Assembly: GCF_018294505.1 (NCBI RefSeq)
Contig: NC_057802.1
Location: 308,314,961 to 308,378,960 of the forward strand
DNA length: 64,000 nt
Reading direction: 5' to 3'
DNA from: Triticum aestivum
Lineage: Eukaryota; Streptophyta; Magnoliopsida; Poales; Poaceae
Of the stretch, positions 1 to 10,722 are shown one piece after another (the stretch's first letter is position 1; every line of letters begins with the position of its first letter). The notes beneath the pieces were generated by a model that was given only the letters and a program-made list of their open reading frames with translations, was not told the origin of the DNA and ran no database searches. A program made the translations under genes and the position numbers.

Positions 1-751
1 ACATGTTCCACGATGATCTCATCGGATGAACCACGATGTCGAGGATTCAATCAATCCCGTATACAATTCCCTTTGTCAATCGATATGTTACTTGCCCAAG
101 ATTCGATCGTCGGTATCCCAATACCTTGTTCAATCTCGTTACCGGCAAGTCTCTTTACTCGTACCGCAATGCATGATCCCGTGACTAACGCCTTAGTCAC
201 ATTGAGCTCATTATGATGATGCATTACCGAGTGGGCCCAGAGATACCTCTCCGTCACACGGAGTGAGAAATCCCAGTCTCGATCCGTGCCAACCCAACAG
301 ACACTTTTGGAGATACCCGTAGTGCACCTTTATAGTCACCCAGTTACGTTGTGACGTTTGGCACACCCAAAGCACTCCTACGGTATCCGGGAGTTGCACG
401 ATCTCATGGTCTAAGGAAAAGATACTTGACATTGGAAAAGCTCTAGCAAACGAAACTACACGATCTTTTATGCTATGCTTAGGATTGGGTCTTGTCCATC
501 ACATCATTCTCCTAATGATGTGATCCCGTTATCAACGACATCCAATGTCCATAGTCAGGAAACCATGACTATCTATTGATCAACGAGCTAGTCAACTAGA
601 GGCTTACTAGGGACACGTTGTGGTCTATGTATTCACACATGTATTACGATTTCCGGATAATACAATTATAGCATGAACAATAGACAATTACCATGAACAA
701 AGAAATATAATAATAACCATTTATTATTGCCTCTAGGGCATATTTCCAATA
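1..751 (-). mobile_element. Angela/BARE/WIS-type Copia LTR, partial, antisense
   Basis: The right end reads gggcatatttccaata, the reverse complement of the TGTTGGAAATATGCCC start of this LTR type, with the terminal CA changed to TA. Most of the stretch is the reverse complement of the first ~750 bases of the LTRs at 23412 and 30338 and includes the same blocks. The rest of the LTR and any element body lie left of the window. It abuts the tandem array at 752, so the element probably inserted into that array. Confidence 0.88.
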
Positions 752-3332
752 GTATGTTCGTCGTATAAAAAAACTCCAGGGCAAAGAACGAAGAAAATTT
801 GGATTCCCCTTCAATCTTGGCGATTTCCCTCTCGAAAGTATGGAACTTCTTTGGTGATGGTTCGATTTATGAAGGGCGTGCATGATGGCATAAGTGAAAC
901 CTTCTCAAATTTTTACCAGAGCATGGTGAGGTCATACCATGGCACACCATGCCAGGCGTCATGTTTTTTAAGCATTTATTTCATTTTTTCTGTAGTTGAA
1001 AAGCCAATAAACAAACGTTTGTGGTTGACTATTGCCACACATTTCATCGAAATATTTATCCCTTCCTTGTAAAAGGCATGAGAATTTAGTAAATGGCACG
1101 AGCATGGTTTTCCAGGCCGTTCTTGTGCACCCTTTCATGCACCGATTGTTTGAACTTGAATTATGTGCATTAATGCCTAGGAAATGCACATAATCCCCTA
1201 AATATGGCAAATGAACCCGGAAAAGTGCCAAATTTGAACACGGTGATTTGCAGGTTGTATGTTCATCGTAGAAAAAAACTCGTGGGCAAAGGACGAAGGA
1301 AATTTGGATCCCCCTTCAATCTTGGTGATTTCCCCCTCGAAACCATGAAACTTCCTCGGTGATGGTTCAATTTATGAAAGGCGTGCATCACGACATAAGG
1401 AAAACATTCTCCAATTTTTACCGGGGCATGGTGAGGCCATACCATGGCACCACGCCAGGCGTCATGTTTTATAACCATGTGTTTCATTTTTTGTATAGTT
1501 GTTAACCCTGTAAACGACGCGTTTATGGTTGACTATTGCCACACATTTCCTTGAAATATCTGCCCATTCCTTGTAAAAGGCATGAGAATGTAGTAAATAA
1601 CACGAGCATGGTTTTCCAGACCGTTCTTGTGCACCTTTTCATGCACCGTTTGTTTGAATTTGAATTATGTCCATTAATGCCTAGAAAATGCACATGATCC
1701 CATAAATATGGTAAATGAGCCTAGAAAAATGTCAAATTTGAACACGTTGCATTTGAGGCGGTATGTTGATCGTTGGAAAAAAACTGAATGACAAACTAGG
1801 ACGGAAATTTGGATTCCCCTTCAATCTTGGGGATTTCCCTCTCGAAAGCATGGAACTTCCTCGGTGATGGTTCGATTTACGAAGGGCGTGCATGACGACA
1901 TAAGCCAAACCTTATCAAATTTTTACCAGGGCATCGTGAGGTCATACCTTGGCACCATGCCAGGCGTCATGTTTTTCAAGCATTTATTTCATTTTTTCTA
2001 TAGTTGAAAACCCAACAAACAAACATTTGTGGTTGACTATTGCCACACATTTCATCGAAATATCTGTCCATTCCTTGTAAAAGGTATGAGAATTTGCTAA
2101 ATGGCACGAGCATGGTTTTCCAGGCCATTCTCGTGCACCCTTTAATGCACCGATTGTTTGAACTTGAATTATGTCTATTAATGCCTAGGAAATGCACATA
2201 ATCCCCTAAATATGGCAAATGAACCTGGAAAAGTGCCAAATTTGAACGCGGTGATTTGCAGGTTGTATGTTCATCATAGAAAAAAAAACTCGTGGACAAA
2301 GGACAAAGGAAATTTGGATCCCCCTTCAATCTTGGTGATTTCCCCCTCGAAACCATGAAACTTCCTCGGTGATGGTTCGATTTATGAAAGGCGTGCATGA
2401 CGACATTTTTACCAGGGCACGGTGAGGCCATACCATGGCACCACACCAGGCGTCATGTTTTCCAAGCATGTATTTCATTTTTGTATAGTTGTTAACCCAG
2501 TAAACGACACATTTATGGTTGACTATTGCCACACATTTTGTTGAAATATCTGCCCATTCTTTGTAAAAGGCATGAGAATGTACTAAATAGCACGAGCATG
2601 GTTTTCCAGACCGTTCTTGTGCACCTTTTCATGCACCGATTGTCCGAATTTGAATTATGTGCATAATTAATGCCTAGAAAATGCACATAATCCCCTACAT
2701 ATGGTAAATGAGTTCGGGAAATGTCAAATTTGAACATGTTGCATTTGAGGCGGTATGTTGATCGTTGGAAAAAAACTGAATGACAAACTAGGACGGAAAT
2801 TTGGATTCCCCTTCAATCTTGGTGATTTCCCCCTCGAAAGCATTGAACTTCCTCGGTGATAGTTCAATTTATGAAGGGCATGCATGACGAAATAAATCAA
2901 ACCTTCTCAGCTTTTAACCAGGGCACGGTGAGGCCATACCATGGCACCATGCCAGGAGTCATGTTTTTGAAGCACGTATTTCATTATTCTATAGTTGATA
3001 ACCCAGTAAATGACGCGTTTGTGGTTGACTATTGCCACGCATTCCATTGAAATCTCTGCCCATTCCTTGTAAAAGGCTTGAGAAATTACTAAATACCACG
3101 AGTATGGTTTTTCCAGACCGTTCTTGTGCACCTTGTCAAGCACCAATTGTTTGAATTTGAATTATGTGCATTAATGCCTACAAAATGCACATAATCCCCT
3201 AAATATTATAAATGAACCCGGAAAAGTTTCAAATTTGAACACGGTGATTAGCAGGGTTTATGTTCATCGTAGAAAAAAACTCATGGATGAAGGACAAAGG
3301 AAATTTGGATTCCCATTCAATCTCGGTGATTT
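752..3332. repeat. Tandem array, ~504-bp units in ABABA order
   Basis: Units start at 752, 1257, 1761, 2265, 2753 and 3256 (spacings 505, 504, 504, 488 and 503), the last being partial and losing similarity near 3332. Odd units end in cggtgatttgcagg or a close variant; even units end in gttgcatttgaggcg. Units 3 and 5 begin gtatgttgatcgttgg, while 2 and 4 begin gtatgttcatc. The array is therefore built from a ~1-kb dimer. No protein is supported: the minus-strand frames of 74-156 codons recur only because the DNA repeats. It may be an internal part of the CACTA element to its right or an older array beside it. Confidence 0.9.
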
Positions 3333-3616
3333 ACTATCACACACGATTCATCTCCGTCGCCTCTGCAAACCGTGTGTGTTCACTCACACATGCAAAAGGA
3401 AAAAAGAAAACCCTCGCCCACTTCGTCCCCACTCACTCGCCGCGGACTCCTCCGCAACTCTGCACCCTAAGCTCGACGGTTGTTGGCAGCGGGCGTAGGT
3501 CGCGCTCCAAACAGCACGGGATTTTGCCCCTACCGCTTTTCGCCGCCTATCTGCACCGACATTCTTGACTCTCGTCGACTGGGGTTTTCTGCAGGATTGG
3601 GCCGGGGATTTTTCTC
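3333..3616 (+). promoter_or_regulatory. Candidate 5' flank/UTR of the B3 gene
   Basis: This C-rich stretch lies between the end of the tandem array and the proposed ATG at 3617. It has cctcgcc- and ctcgccgcgg-type blocks like a cereal 5' leader. I see no convincing TATA box. Open frames here have no recognisable protein. Confidence 0.3.
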
Positions 3617-5083
3617 ATGGAGAAGGTAATCAACTTAGCCAAATATTCACTCATCGCTTATCGCAGTCCGCCCTTCGCTGTTAATCAACCGACAGAAATC
3701 GCCATGGAATCATTTTTGTTCTAGCTGATTCGTGGGTGTTCATTCATGTGTCCACAGTGCGAGCACAAATCGGGCAACTTTGGTCGTGGCTAGTCGGAAA
3801 CGAAGTTCTATCTCACAATTCCTGGTGACTTCAGGGAGCGCTCGGTATGTTCAATCTCAACCTACCACGGTCGGCATGGCCTAAATTTGCGAACATATAC
3901 CGTCTGTTGCTACATTATCTATATATTTGCATCAAATCTTTGTTACATTATCTATTTTTAATTCTATATTTTTGTACTTTGCTTTCATCTATATATTGAT
4001 CTGTTCTATCAGTTACTCCCATATTTGCATCTTGCTCTATTATTTTAATATATCTAATTTACGATCTTAATTTTCATTTCAAGCAGTACATCCCTAGCTT
4101 TGCAAGAACAAGAGTAGAAGGAAATCTTGGGCTTTACTTTGTTGATGACTCCCAGGATGTCATATTGGCAACGCAACATGGATTTACAATGAGGGTTAGC
4201 ATAAAACTTGATAAAGATGGTCACTCCTATTTTAGTGTGGACCTTTGGAGAAAAATGTCTAAGTGTTATGAACTGAAAGCGGGCAATAAAATTCTAGTGC
4301 ATGCACTACAGCCTGGTCTAATTAACATGGATGTTTACTTCCCCAATGTCATCAGCCGATCAAAGTCTGACCGAGGTTAGTGTCCTTTCAACTTTCTCCA
4401 TGCTGTCATATTACTTAGCAAAATCGGGGTTTTTTTGACTAACTGATCACTATTTAAGCAACCAATTGTGATTTCATATTCTGACTCTGTTCCTAGGCAG
4501 TAACAAATTCTGTTTACCAATTTGTGCGCACTATATATTCTTCTGCCATGTTCTGAATAAATAATACCTTTCCACCTTTTAAGCAGGATATGTTGGATGC
4601 ATAGTGAACGATCTGTATGTTACTAAGCGTGCCAAATTTCACTCGAAGGACTTGAAGCATGTCATAAACTTTGTTGATAATCTGACAGAGATAGCACATC
4701 GTATGGACGCTGGATTTTGGATGGGATTAATTAGACCTATGGTGCACGCACTGAACAAGACCAATTGTGTGCACAAAACACTGGTAAAAGGTCTTATTTT
4801 AATGTTGATGCTCATAAACTATATATATCTTCAACGATATGTTACAATTGGTTTTTATTCAACATGTCAACAGAAATTGCTCCCTTTAGCAGTTCCTGGA
4901 TCGATTTCCCGGCGTGGTCGAATTACACTTGTGCATGCTAATAACGCCAAAGTGATTGCAAGGTACTGTATTTCCCGCAGAAATGGAACCATTCAAATTA
5001 ACAAGTTCTCGTTTCTCGTGGCAATGCATCCATATTGGAAAATTGGAGACACTATTCTACTCATGCTCTACCAAGGCACATGA
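3617..5083 (+). CDS. Two-domain plant B3 DNA-binding protein (REM-like), five exons, TAG in exon 2
   Basis: Proposed exons are 3617-3625, 3758-3844, 4087-4375, 4587-4783 and 4874-5083, all with GT donors and AG acceptors. Phases agree, and the total of 792 bases gives 263 residues plus a TGA stop. Exon 2 encodes KFYLTIPGDFRERS and exon 3 continues YIPSFARTR, the start of a B3 fold; exon 3 ends the domain with LWRKMSKCYELKAGNKILVH. Exon 5 carries a second B3-like domain, from LPLAVPGSISRRGRITL to HPYWKIGDTILLMLYQGT. B3 proteins bind DNA in the nucleus as plant transcription regulators; a REM-like affiliation is inferred from the MEK-CEH start and the paired domains. With the acceptor at 3756-3757, exon 2 has an in-frame TAG at 3791-3793. 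Using that TAG as acceptor (exon from 3794) keeps the frame and removes the stop. The gene sits in a CACTA element, so it may be a captured gene or a pseudogene. Confidence 0.66.
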
Positions 5084-5150
5084 GGGCTCTTCCTTTTCAT
5101 TGACGAGATGCCGAGTCGCCGTGATCAGGCTGCTTCCAGTGGATAGTTGT

Positions 5151-5292
5151 GGTTGTTGGCCATCAGCCTCTTAATGTGCTAGTTGTTACTATATATGTTA
5201 AGTATGTGGATATGGACCATATGGTTGTTGGCCCTTAGCCTCTTAAAATGTGATAGTTGTTACTATGTTAAGTATGTAGATATGGACCATAT
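5151..5292 (+). repeat. 72-bp tandem duplication downstream of the B3 gene
   Basis: Two diverged copies, 5151-5222 and 5223-5292, both begin ggttgttggcc and end with atggaccatat. They lie 68 bp past the stop codon, probably in the 3' UTR if the gene is transcribed. Confidence 0.8.
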
Positions 5293-5299
5293 GGTTGTC

Positions 5300-6010
5300 A
5301 AAACCGTGTTACGAAGATCCTCCTTTTGTCGAATAGTGTAACCACTATATATATGTTACTCAAATGTTGTTACCAAAGTTCATAAATTTTCACACACATG
5401 TTAACATAAGGAAACGTATGTGTAACATACTAATCATCGCACACGAGTACTCGCAGACGCATCGTGTGCGATACTCCTAGCCACCGCAAGCAACTAGTTT
5501 GCATTTTTCAAAGTTTTTTGTACACACATAATCACACATGAAGTAACTGTATTGACCGCCTGTGTTGTAATTTCTCATCGCAAACAGTTCATCCGAGTCG
5601 GCTGTTTGCCACATATCACACACATCTTGTTTACACAACTCGTTTGTGTTCTTTTGGCTCATCGCAAACAGTTCATCCATGTGAACTGTATGCCGCATAT
5701 CACACACATCTTGTTAAGTTGAACTGTTTCTGTTGTGTTCCCTAATCAAAAACAGTTCATCCGAGTGATCCGTATGCCGTATATCGCACACACATTGATA
5801 TGGCTGCCCGTTTATGTTGTTCTACCTCATCACAAACAGTTTGAATGGATTAACCATGTGTCCTGCATCGCACACACATTGATATGGTGCGAGTTTCTTT
5901 TGTTCTGCCTCATCGCAAACAGTTTAAATGGATTAACCGTGTGCCCTGCATCGCACATGCAACTAAAATCTGAACCGTGTTTGATGGCTTCGCCATCGCA
6001 AACGTTTTGC
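5300..6010. repeat. CACTA subterminal array, 83-bp period
   Basis: The motif catcgcaaacagtt or a close variant recurs at 5577, 5660, 5744, 5828, 5911 and 5993, at spacings of 82-84 bp. Each period also contains tatcgcacacac-like words. Subterminal repeats of this kind are thought to be transposase-binding sites in CACTA elements. The preceding bases (5300-5570) share short words such as cacacacg but are not clearly periodic. Confidence 0.82.
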
Positions 6011-6120
6011 ACCTTTTTTGATGGTTTTTTTACACCATCGTTTGCGATTATTGCATCGCATACAGTTTCGGCAAAGGGTCTCTAATTGTAGTGTCGCGTT
6101 ACTAGTATCCTGCAGTAGTG

Positions 6121-7064
6121 TTGGTTCAACTCCACAATCTTGTCGGAGGCTCCTAAGTGACACCTAACCAATCTAGGAGACACTACTCTCCAAAAGGTAA
6201 TAGATGGTGTGTTGATGATGAATCCTTGCTCTTGTGCTTCAAATGATAGTCTCCCCAACACTCAACTCTCTCTCACAGATTCAGCTATGGTGGAAAGATG
6301 ATTTGAGTGGAAAGCAACTTGGGGAAGGCTAGAGATCAAGATTCTTGTGGTTGGATTGGAATGTCTTGGTCTCAACACATGAGTAGGTGGTTCTCTATCA
6401 GAAAATGAGTAGTGGAAGTGTAGGCACGTTCTAATGGCTCTCTCTTGAATAGAGAAGGGGTGGAGGGGTATATATAGCCTCCACACAAAATCTAACCATT
6501 ACACACATTTGACCCAACTCGGTCAGACCGAACAGGTGAACTCGGTGAGACTGATTCAGTTCAAAATGTGAACGTTAGGATTCTCGGTTGGACCGACATG
6601 ATCAACTCGGTGGGACCGATGCGCTAGTGTTAGGGCAAAATCTCATCTCGGTGTGATCGATTGCATGAACTAGGTGGGACCGATTTCAGCAATGAGCAAA
6701 CAAAGAGTTGGTCAGGCAAACTCGGTGGGACCGATCGCTCCTTTTGGTAAGACCAAAACGTTATGAAAGGGAAACAGAGAGTTTGCATTGCGAACTCGGT
6801 GGGACCGATCACTCATTTAGGTGTGACCAAAATGTTACGAAGGGAAACAGAGAGTTTGCAATCCCATCTCGGTGAGACCAAAATCCCTAACGGTGAGACC
6901 GAACTGATTAGGGTTTCTGGCTATGGCTATGTCAAAGGAACTCGGTGGCGCCGGATAGATCAAATCGGTGGGGCCGAGTTTGACTTTAGGTTTAGGACAT
7001 ATTTGGATATGAGAAAGTGGTTGAGGGCTTTGGAGCATATCACTAAGCATTTTGAGCAAATGTT
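6121..7064 (-). mobile_element. Copia LTR fragment with CGGT/ACCG motifs, antisense
   Basis: The stretch is the reverse complement of the LTR at 60565-62134, from about 61690 back to about 60735. It contains the same ctcggtgggaccga motifs, a TATA-like tatatata near 6469 and the leader region. It is cut at 6121 by the CACTA end and at about 7064 by a Gypsy gag fragment. The long frame over its right end is fortuitous. Confidence 0.85.
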
Positions 7065-7895
7065 ATGAAACAATTGAAATACAATTCTGATATGATTGCT
7101 CGCTTGAGTGACTTGTTATTTAGAATATCAAATGATGTTAGAGGTGTGGGGAAGCATGCTTCTATGGTTCTAACTCAGTTAGAACAAGTTGCTAAATCTC
7201 AAAGAGAGTTGTTAGATGAAATGAATAATAATATCAATGATCATGCTATTAGAGTAATGACTAGAGGAGGTAGGATGACTCAGGAACCACTTTATCCTGA
7301 GGGACACCCAAAAAGAATTGAACAAGACTCTCAAAGGGTTAACACTGATGCACCTAGTCCTTCTAAAAAGAAAAAGAAGAAGAAAAATGATAGGACTTTG
7401 CATGCCTCTAGTGTACCTAAAGTAGAAAAAACTCCTGATAATGATAATGCAGTTTCTATCTCTGATGCTGAAACTCAATCTGGTAGTGAACACTCACCTT
7501 CTGATAATGAAAAAGATAATGATGAGGTTCGTGAATATACTCAAACAAATAATAAAGAACCAGACAATGATGTTGAGATAGAACCAACAGTTGATCTTGA
7601 TAACCCACAACCCAAGAATAAAAGATATGATAAAAGAGACTTTGTTGCTAGAAAACACGGTAAGGAAAGAGAACCATGGGTTCAAAAACCTATGCCCTTT
7701 CCACCTAAGTCAACTAAAAAGAAAGATGATGAAGAATTTGAACGCTTTGCTGAAATGATTAGGCCATTCTTTTTGCGCACTCGCTTGAATGATATCCTAA
7801 AAATGCCTCCTTATGCAAAGTACATGAAAGACATCATCACCAATAAGAGAAAAATACTGGAAGCTGAAACCTCCACCATGCTTGCTAATTATACT
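7065..7895 (+). pseudogene. Athila-like Ty3/Gypsy gag fragment
   Basis: This open frame of ~277 codons is highly charged. Residues 103-110 are a lysine run, followed by an acidic Asp/Asn/Glu-rich middle. The conserved part is near the end, with FERFAEMIRPFFLRTRL and then MPPYAKYMKDIITNKRKI, which matches the gag C-terminal region just before protease in Athila-like plant Gypsy elements. Gag forms the particle that packages retrotransposon RNA in the cytoplasm. Neither the true gag start nor any protease or pol is present: the left side is fused to a Copia LTR fragment at about 7064 and the right side runs into another LTR at about 7896. The ATG at 7065 is therefore only the first Met after the junction. 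No internal stops are seen. Confidence 0.72.
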
Positions 7896-8453
7896 TTTTC
7901 TTTCTCGTTGAAGTGTTCCGGCATCCCCGTGATGTAGTCACCTGTGTCCCTTGTCAAACTTTCCGATGAACCCGTTAGTTGTCATTATGATCATCATACT
8001 ACAGATGACATTTGAGCAACCCCAAAGTCCACCGTATGATATGAAGTGACTATCATACTCTCATGGTCTGAACAATTAAAATCACATGCTAACACTCTGT
8101 GTTATAACAATTGATTTCAGACGATATTACCTCAAAGTATAACAAACAAGTTTCGGTCAATTCAATATGATCGTTCTTCTAACATCATACTCTCAATGTT
8201 GTTTTAGGACTATCGTTACACTTAACGATATCCTAAGATCCAAACATGATCACCAACAACACTTGAGACCGTCTTAGAGGCAAGACTTGGAACCTATTCT
8301 TTACCGTTCATCATTCCACACCTGCATATGAGTTTTCCACTGAATCAAATGTTCCAGGATCATAGTAGTTATAGCATGATATATAAACTCTTAATTATGA
8401 ACATGGAAATATAACAATACAAATATTATTGCTTCTAGGGCATATTTCCAACA
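7896..8453 (-). mobile_element. Copia LTR fragment (TGTTGGAAATATGCCC type), antisense
   Basis: It ends gggcatatttccaaca at 8453, a complete inverted LTR start. Collinear with the next fragment over most of its length, it lacks ~95 bp found near 8690-8785. The left end is truncated within the LTR against the gag fragment. Confidence 0.83.
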
Positions 8454-9287
8454 TAACTGTGGACATCCATATCGATCCCTATGAATACACGAATGCTATT
8501 CGAGTGAACCTTTGGTTATCATGTGTTATTCCCATTGCTTAGTGATACTTTACAAAACCCGAGGTGAGATATATCGATATCCTCTTCAGTCATTCTCATG
8601 CTCACTATACCGGTCTCCTCGTTACCGGTTTTGTTATTCATTCTCATTGACATGTTTCGGCATCCCCGTGACCTAGTCACATGTGTCTGGCCAGACGATG
8701 ATGGATGTCGTCACATCGGGAGGGCCCTAAGACTATCTCTCCATCGTCGGAGGAGCAAATCCCACTCTTGAGCTATCTAGCCCCTTGTCAAACTTTTCGA
8801 TGAACATGTAAGTTGTCGTTATGATCACCATATTATAGATGGCGTTTGAGCAACCCCAAAGTTCATCGTACGGTGAGAAGTGACTACAATACTCTCATGG
8901 TCTAAGGAACTAAATCACATGTCAACTCTCCGTGTTATAAAAATTGACTTGTGACGATAGTATCTCAAAGTATAACAAACAAGTTTGGTTTGATTCAGTA
9001 ATATCGTTCTTCCAATGTCATATCCTCAAAGTTGTTTTAGGACCATCGTCACACTTAACGACATCCTAAGATTCGGAAAACATGATCACTAACAACACTT
9101 GAGCTAGTCTAAAGGCGAGACTTAAAGTCAGGTTTTACCATTTATAATTGCACATGTGCATATGAGTTTTCCATTAGATCGCTTATTCCAAGATCATAGC
9201 AGCTATAGTATAGAATATAAACTCTTTAGTTATAAACATGGAAATATAATAATACAATATTATTGGCACTAGGGCATATTTTCAACA
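8454..9287 (-). mobile_element. Second Copia LTR fragment of the same family, antisense
   Basis: Its right end gggcatattttcaaca at 9287 is the inverted LTR start. It runs leftward through ~830 bp of LTR and stops abruptly where the previous fragment begins. The arrangement suggests one related element inserted into the LTR of another, followed by loss of the remainder. Confidence 0.8.
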
Positions 9288-10325
9288 GAGTAGCCTTCCT
9301 CCGCTTCCATGAAGCACGAATGAGAGTTGGTTTTTGGGCGGTGGAAGACGATCGCCGTGGTCTACACCCCCGGCTCACCGGGCAAGACACCGGTTGTATA
9401 ACTCGGCGACGTGGTGGTGGTGGCGTTCGTGGGGCCCAAGCGACGGCGGCCTCCCATGATCTACTTTTCCACACTGTCCGAGGTGGTCGTAGACATGTTG
9501 ACCTCTGTCGATATGGCTTCTTTCCGCACCTGCCGGACACGTTGCCACCATTGCTCAAGGCAGATTTGCCGAGAGACGACGTTATCTACTCTGCATGGGC
9601 GAGGAGAGGGTGGCGATGGTGATGGCGGTGGCGCCAGATCTGGAGGGTTTGCCGACAAGCCAATTTGTATCGAGCTGGCTCGTCGGACAACCTAGGCAGC
9701 CGCAATGCCGAAGAACTCCTTCTGTTCGCCGGAGGGCATGGCGGGTGTTGTACAAGGAGGAGATGGAGAGAGCGGAGGTGAGGTGTGGTTCTTACCCGAC
9801 GTCTGGACACGTTTGTATAGCGGGCAAATGCGAGGAGCCGGCTGAAGAGGTGTTTAATGCACGCCGGTACAGGAATGGACGTGTGGCGCTCGGCGCGCCG
9901 GAGTAGGTTCCTCGGCACACGCGCCGGTTTAATGAAGGTAGGCGGGCAGATGGATGTCGTTTCAATCCGGAGAGAAGGCGTGCACATCGGGTGAGCAGTA
10001 GGTGGCGCTCTTGGCTGGCAAGCCGCTACAATGCCGGCTCCAGTGAGTGATCGTGTTCTCTCTGGGCCGGCATGAATGCGGGCAGCTGGCTTTGGGCGAA
10101 AAAGCGCGCGGGCGTGGGAAAGGGTTTTTGATGGGCCAGATTAGTCAGAGATGGGCGTGTCAGTGGTCCGGACGCCCGCCCGCAAAGCCCCTCGACTTGT
10201 CTCCAGTTTACGAGAAAAATGCGTCCGAACTGCCAAACAGACTGATGGAGGACCATGTTGGATGGCAAAACACGCCCGTACCGAGCGATTCAGACAATCG
10301 CAGGCGGTTGGAGATGCCCTAAGCA
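9288..10325. other. GC-rich, probably DNA-transposon-derived stretch
   Basis: The right edge reads cggttggagatgccct, which inverts to agggcatctccaaccg, a recurrent terminal sequence of cereal DNA transposons. I cannot assign a superfamily because the left terminus is missing, presumably cut by the LTR at 9287. Frames of 60-133 codons on both strands have no recognisable domain and mirror the GC bias. Confidence 0.4.
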
Positions 10326-10672
10326 AGGGAAACTAAGTAACCAAGCAATTGGCTCAAGAAAAAGTAACCGAGCAACGAGATGGCCGACCACACAAAAGAT
10401 TACAAACACACTTCTTACGGCGATTGACACCTACACGCCCTGTTCCCTCTTCCCACTTATCACCTACTCTGGTGCTGTGGTTAACACACAGTCAGAAAGA
10501 GAGACGATCAAATTCTATTATACTCTTCACGTGAAGATGATCAAATTATAGTGTGTGTGTTTCCTCAGCATTGTATGCTCCCTAGATACGAGTAGTAGGC
10601 TAACCTGGGATTCCCTGAAAGCAGTAATTAACGGGTTGACCCATGCTTGCAAGTGCCAAGTGCAACCATCAG

Positions 10673-10722
10673 CTGGCTGTGTCCTTTTTCGCAAAAAAAA
10701 AAAAAAACTGGCTGTGTCCTTT
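10673..10722 (+). repeat. Poly-A micro-insertion flanked by a 16-bp direct repeat
   Basis: ctggctgtgtcctttt occurs at 10673-10688 and again at 10707-10722. Between them is only tcgc followed by 14 A. This is what target-primed reverse transcription would leave if a retroposon were truncated almost to its tail. Confidence 0.75.

Larger units (their letters stand above)
3333..6120 (+). mobile_element. CACTA-type DNA transposon, right part, carrying a B3 gene
   Basis: The right terminus is fixed at 6120. The last bases, atcctgcagtagtg (6107-6120), invert to a CACTACTGCAGGAT start typical of CACTA ends. At 6121 the sequence resumes as an antisense copy of the Copia LTR seen intact near 61690, so the insertion point is exact. 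Inside the end lies an 83-bp-period subterminal array (5577-6010), another CACTA hallmark. No left terminus is visible: the left side runs into the 504-bp array and then the Copia LTR at 1-751. No transposase is seen here, so this is a non-autonomous or truncated copy. Whether 752-3332 belongs to the same element is unresolved. Confidence 0.72.

Noticed and set aside
968..3146. Minus-strand open frames of 68-156 codons in the 504-bp array
   Set aside because: The same frame recurs in each unit because the DNA repeats; it shifts or breaks between units and has no domain or splice structure.
5577..6010. Evenly spaced repeats considered as a CRISPR array
   Set aside because: The spacers are themselves similar and the context is a plant CACTA element end.
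9226..10326. Several 60-133-codon frames on both strands
   Set aside because: No conserved motif and strong GC bias; more likely transposon-derived non-coding DNA.
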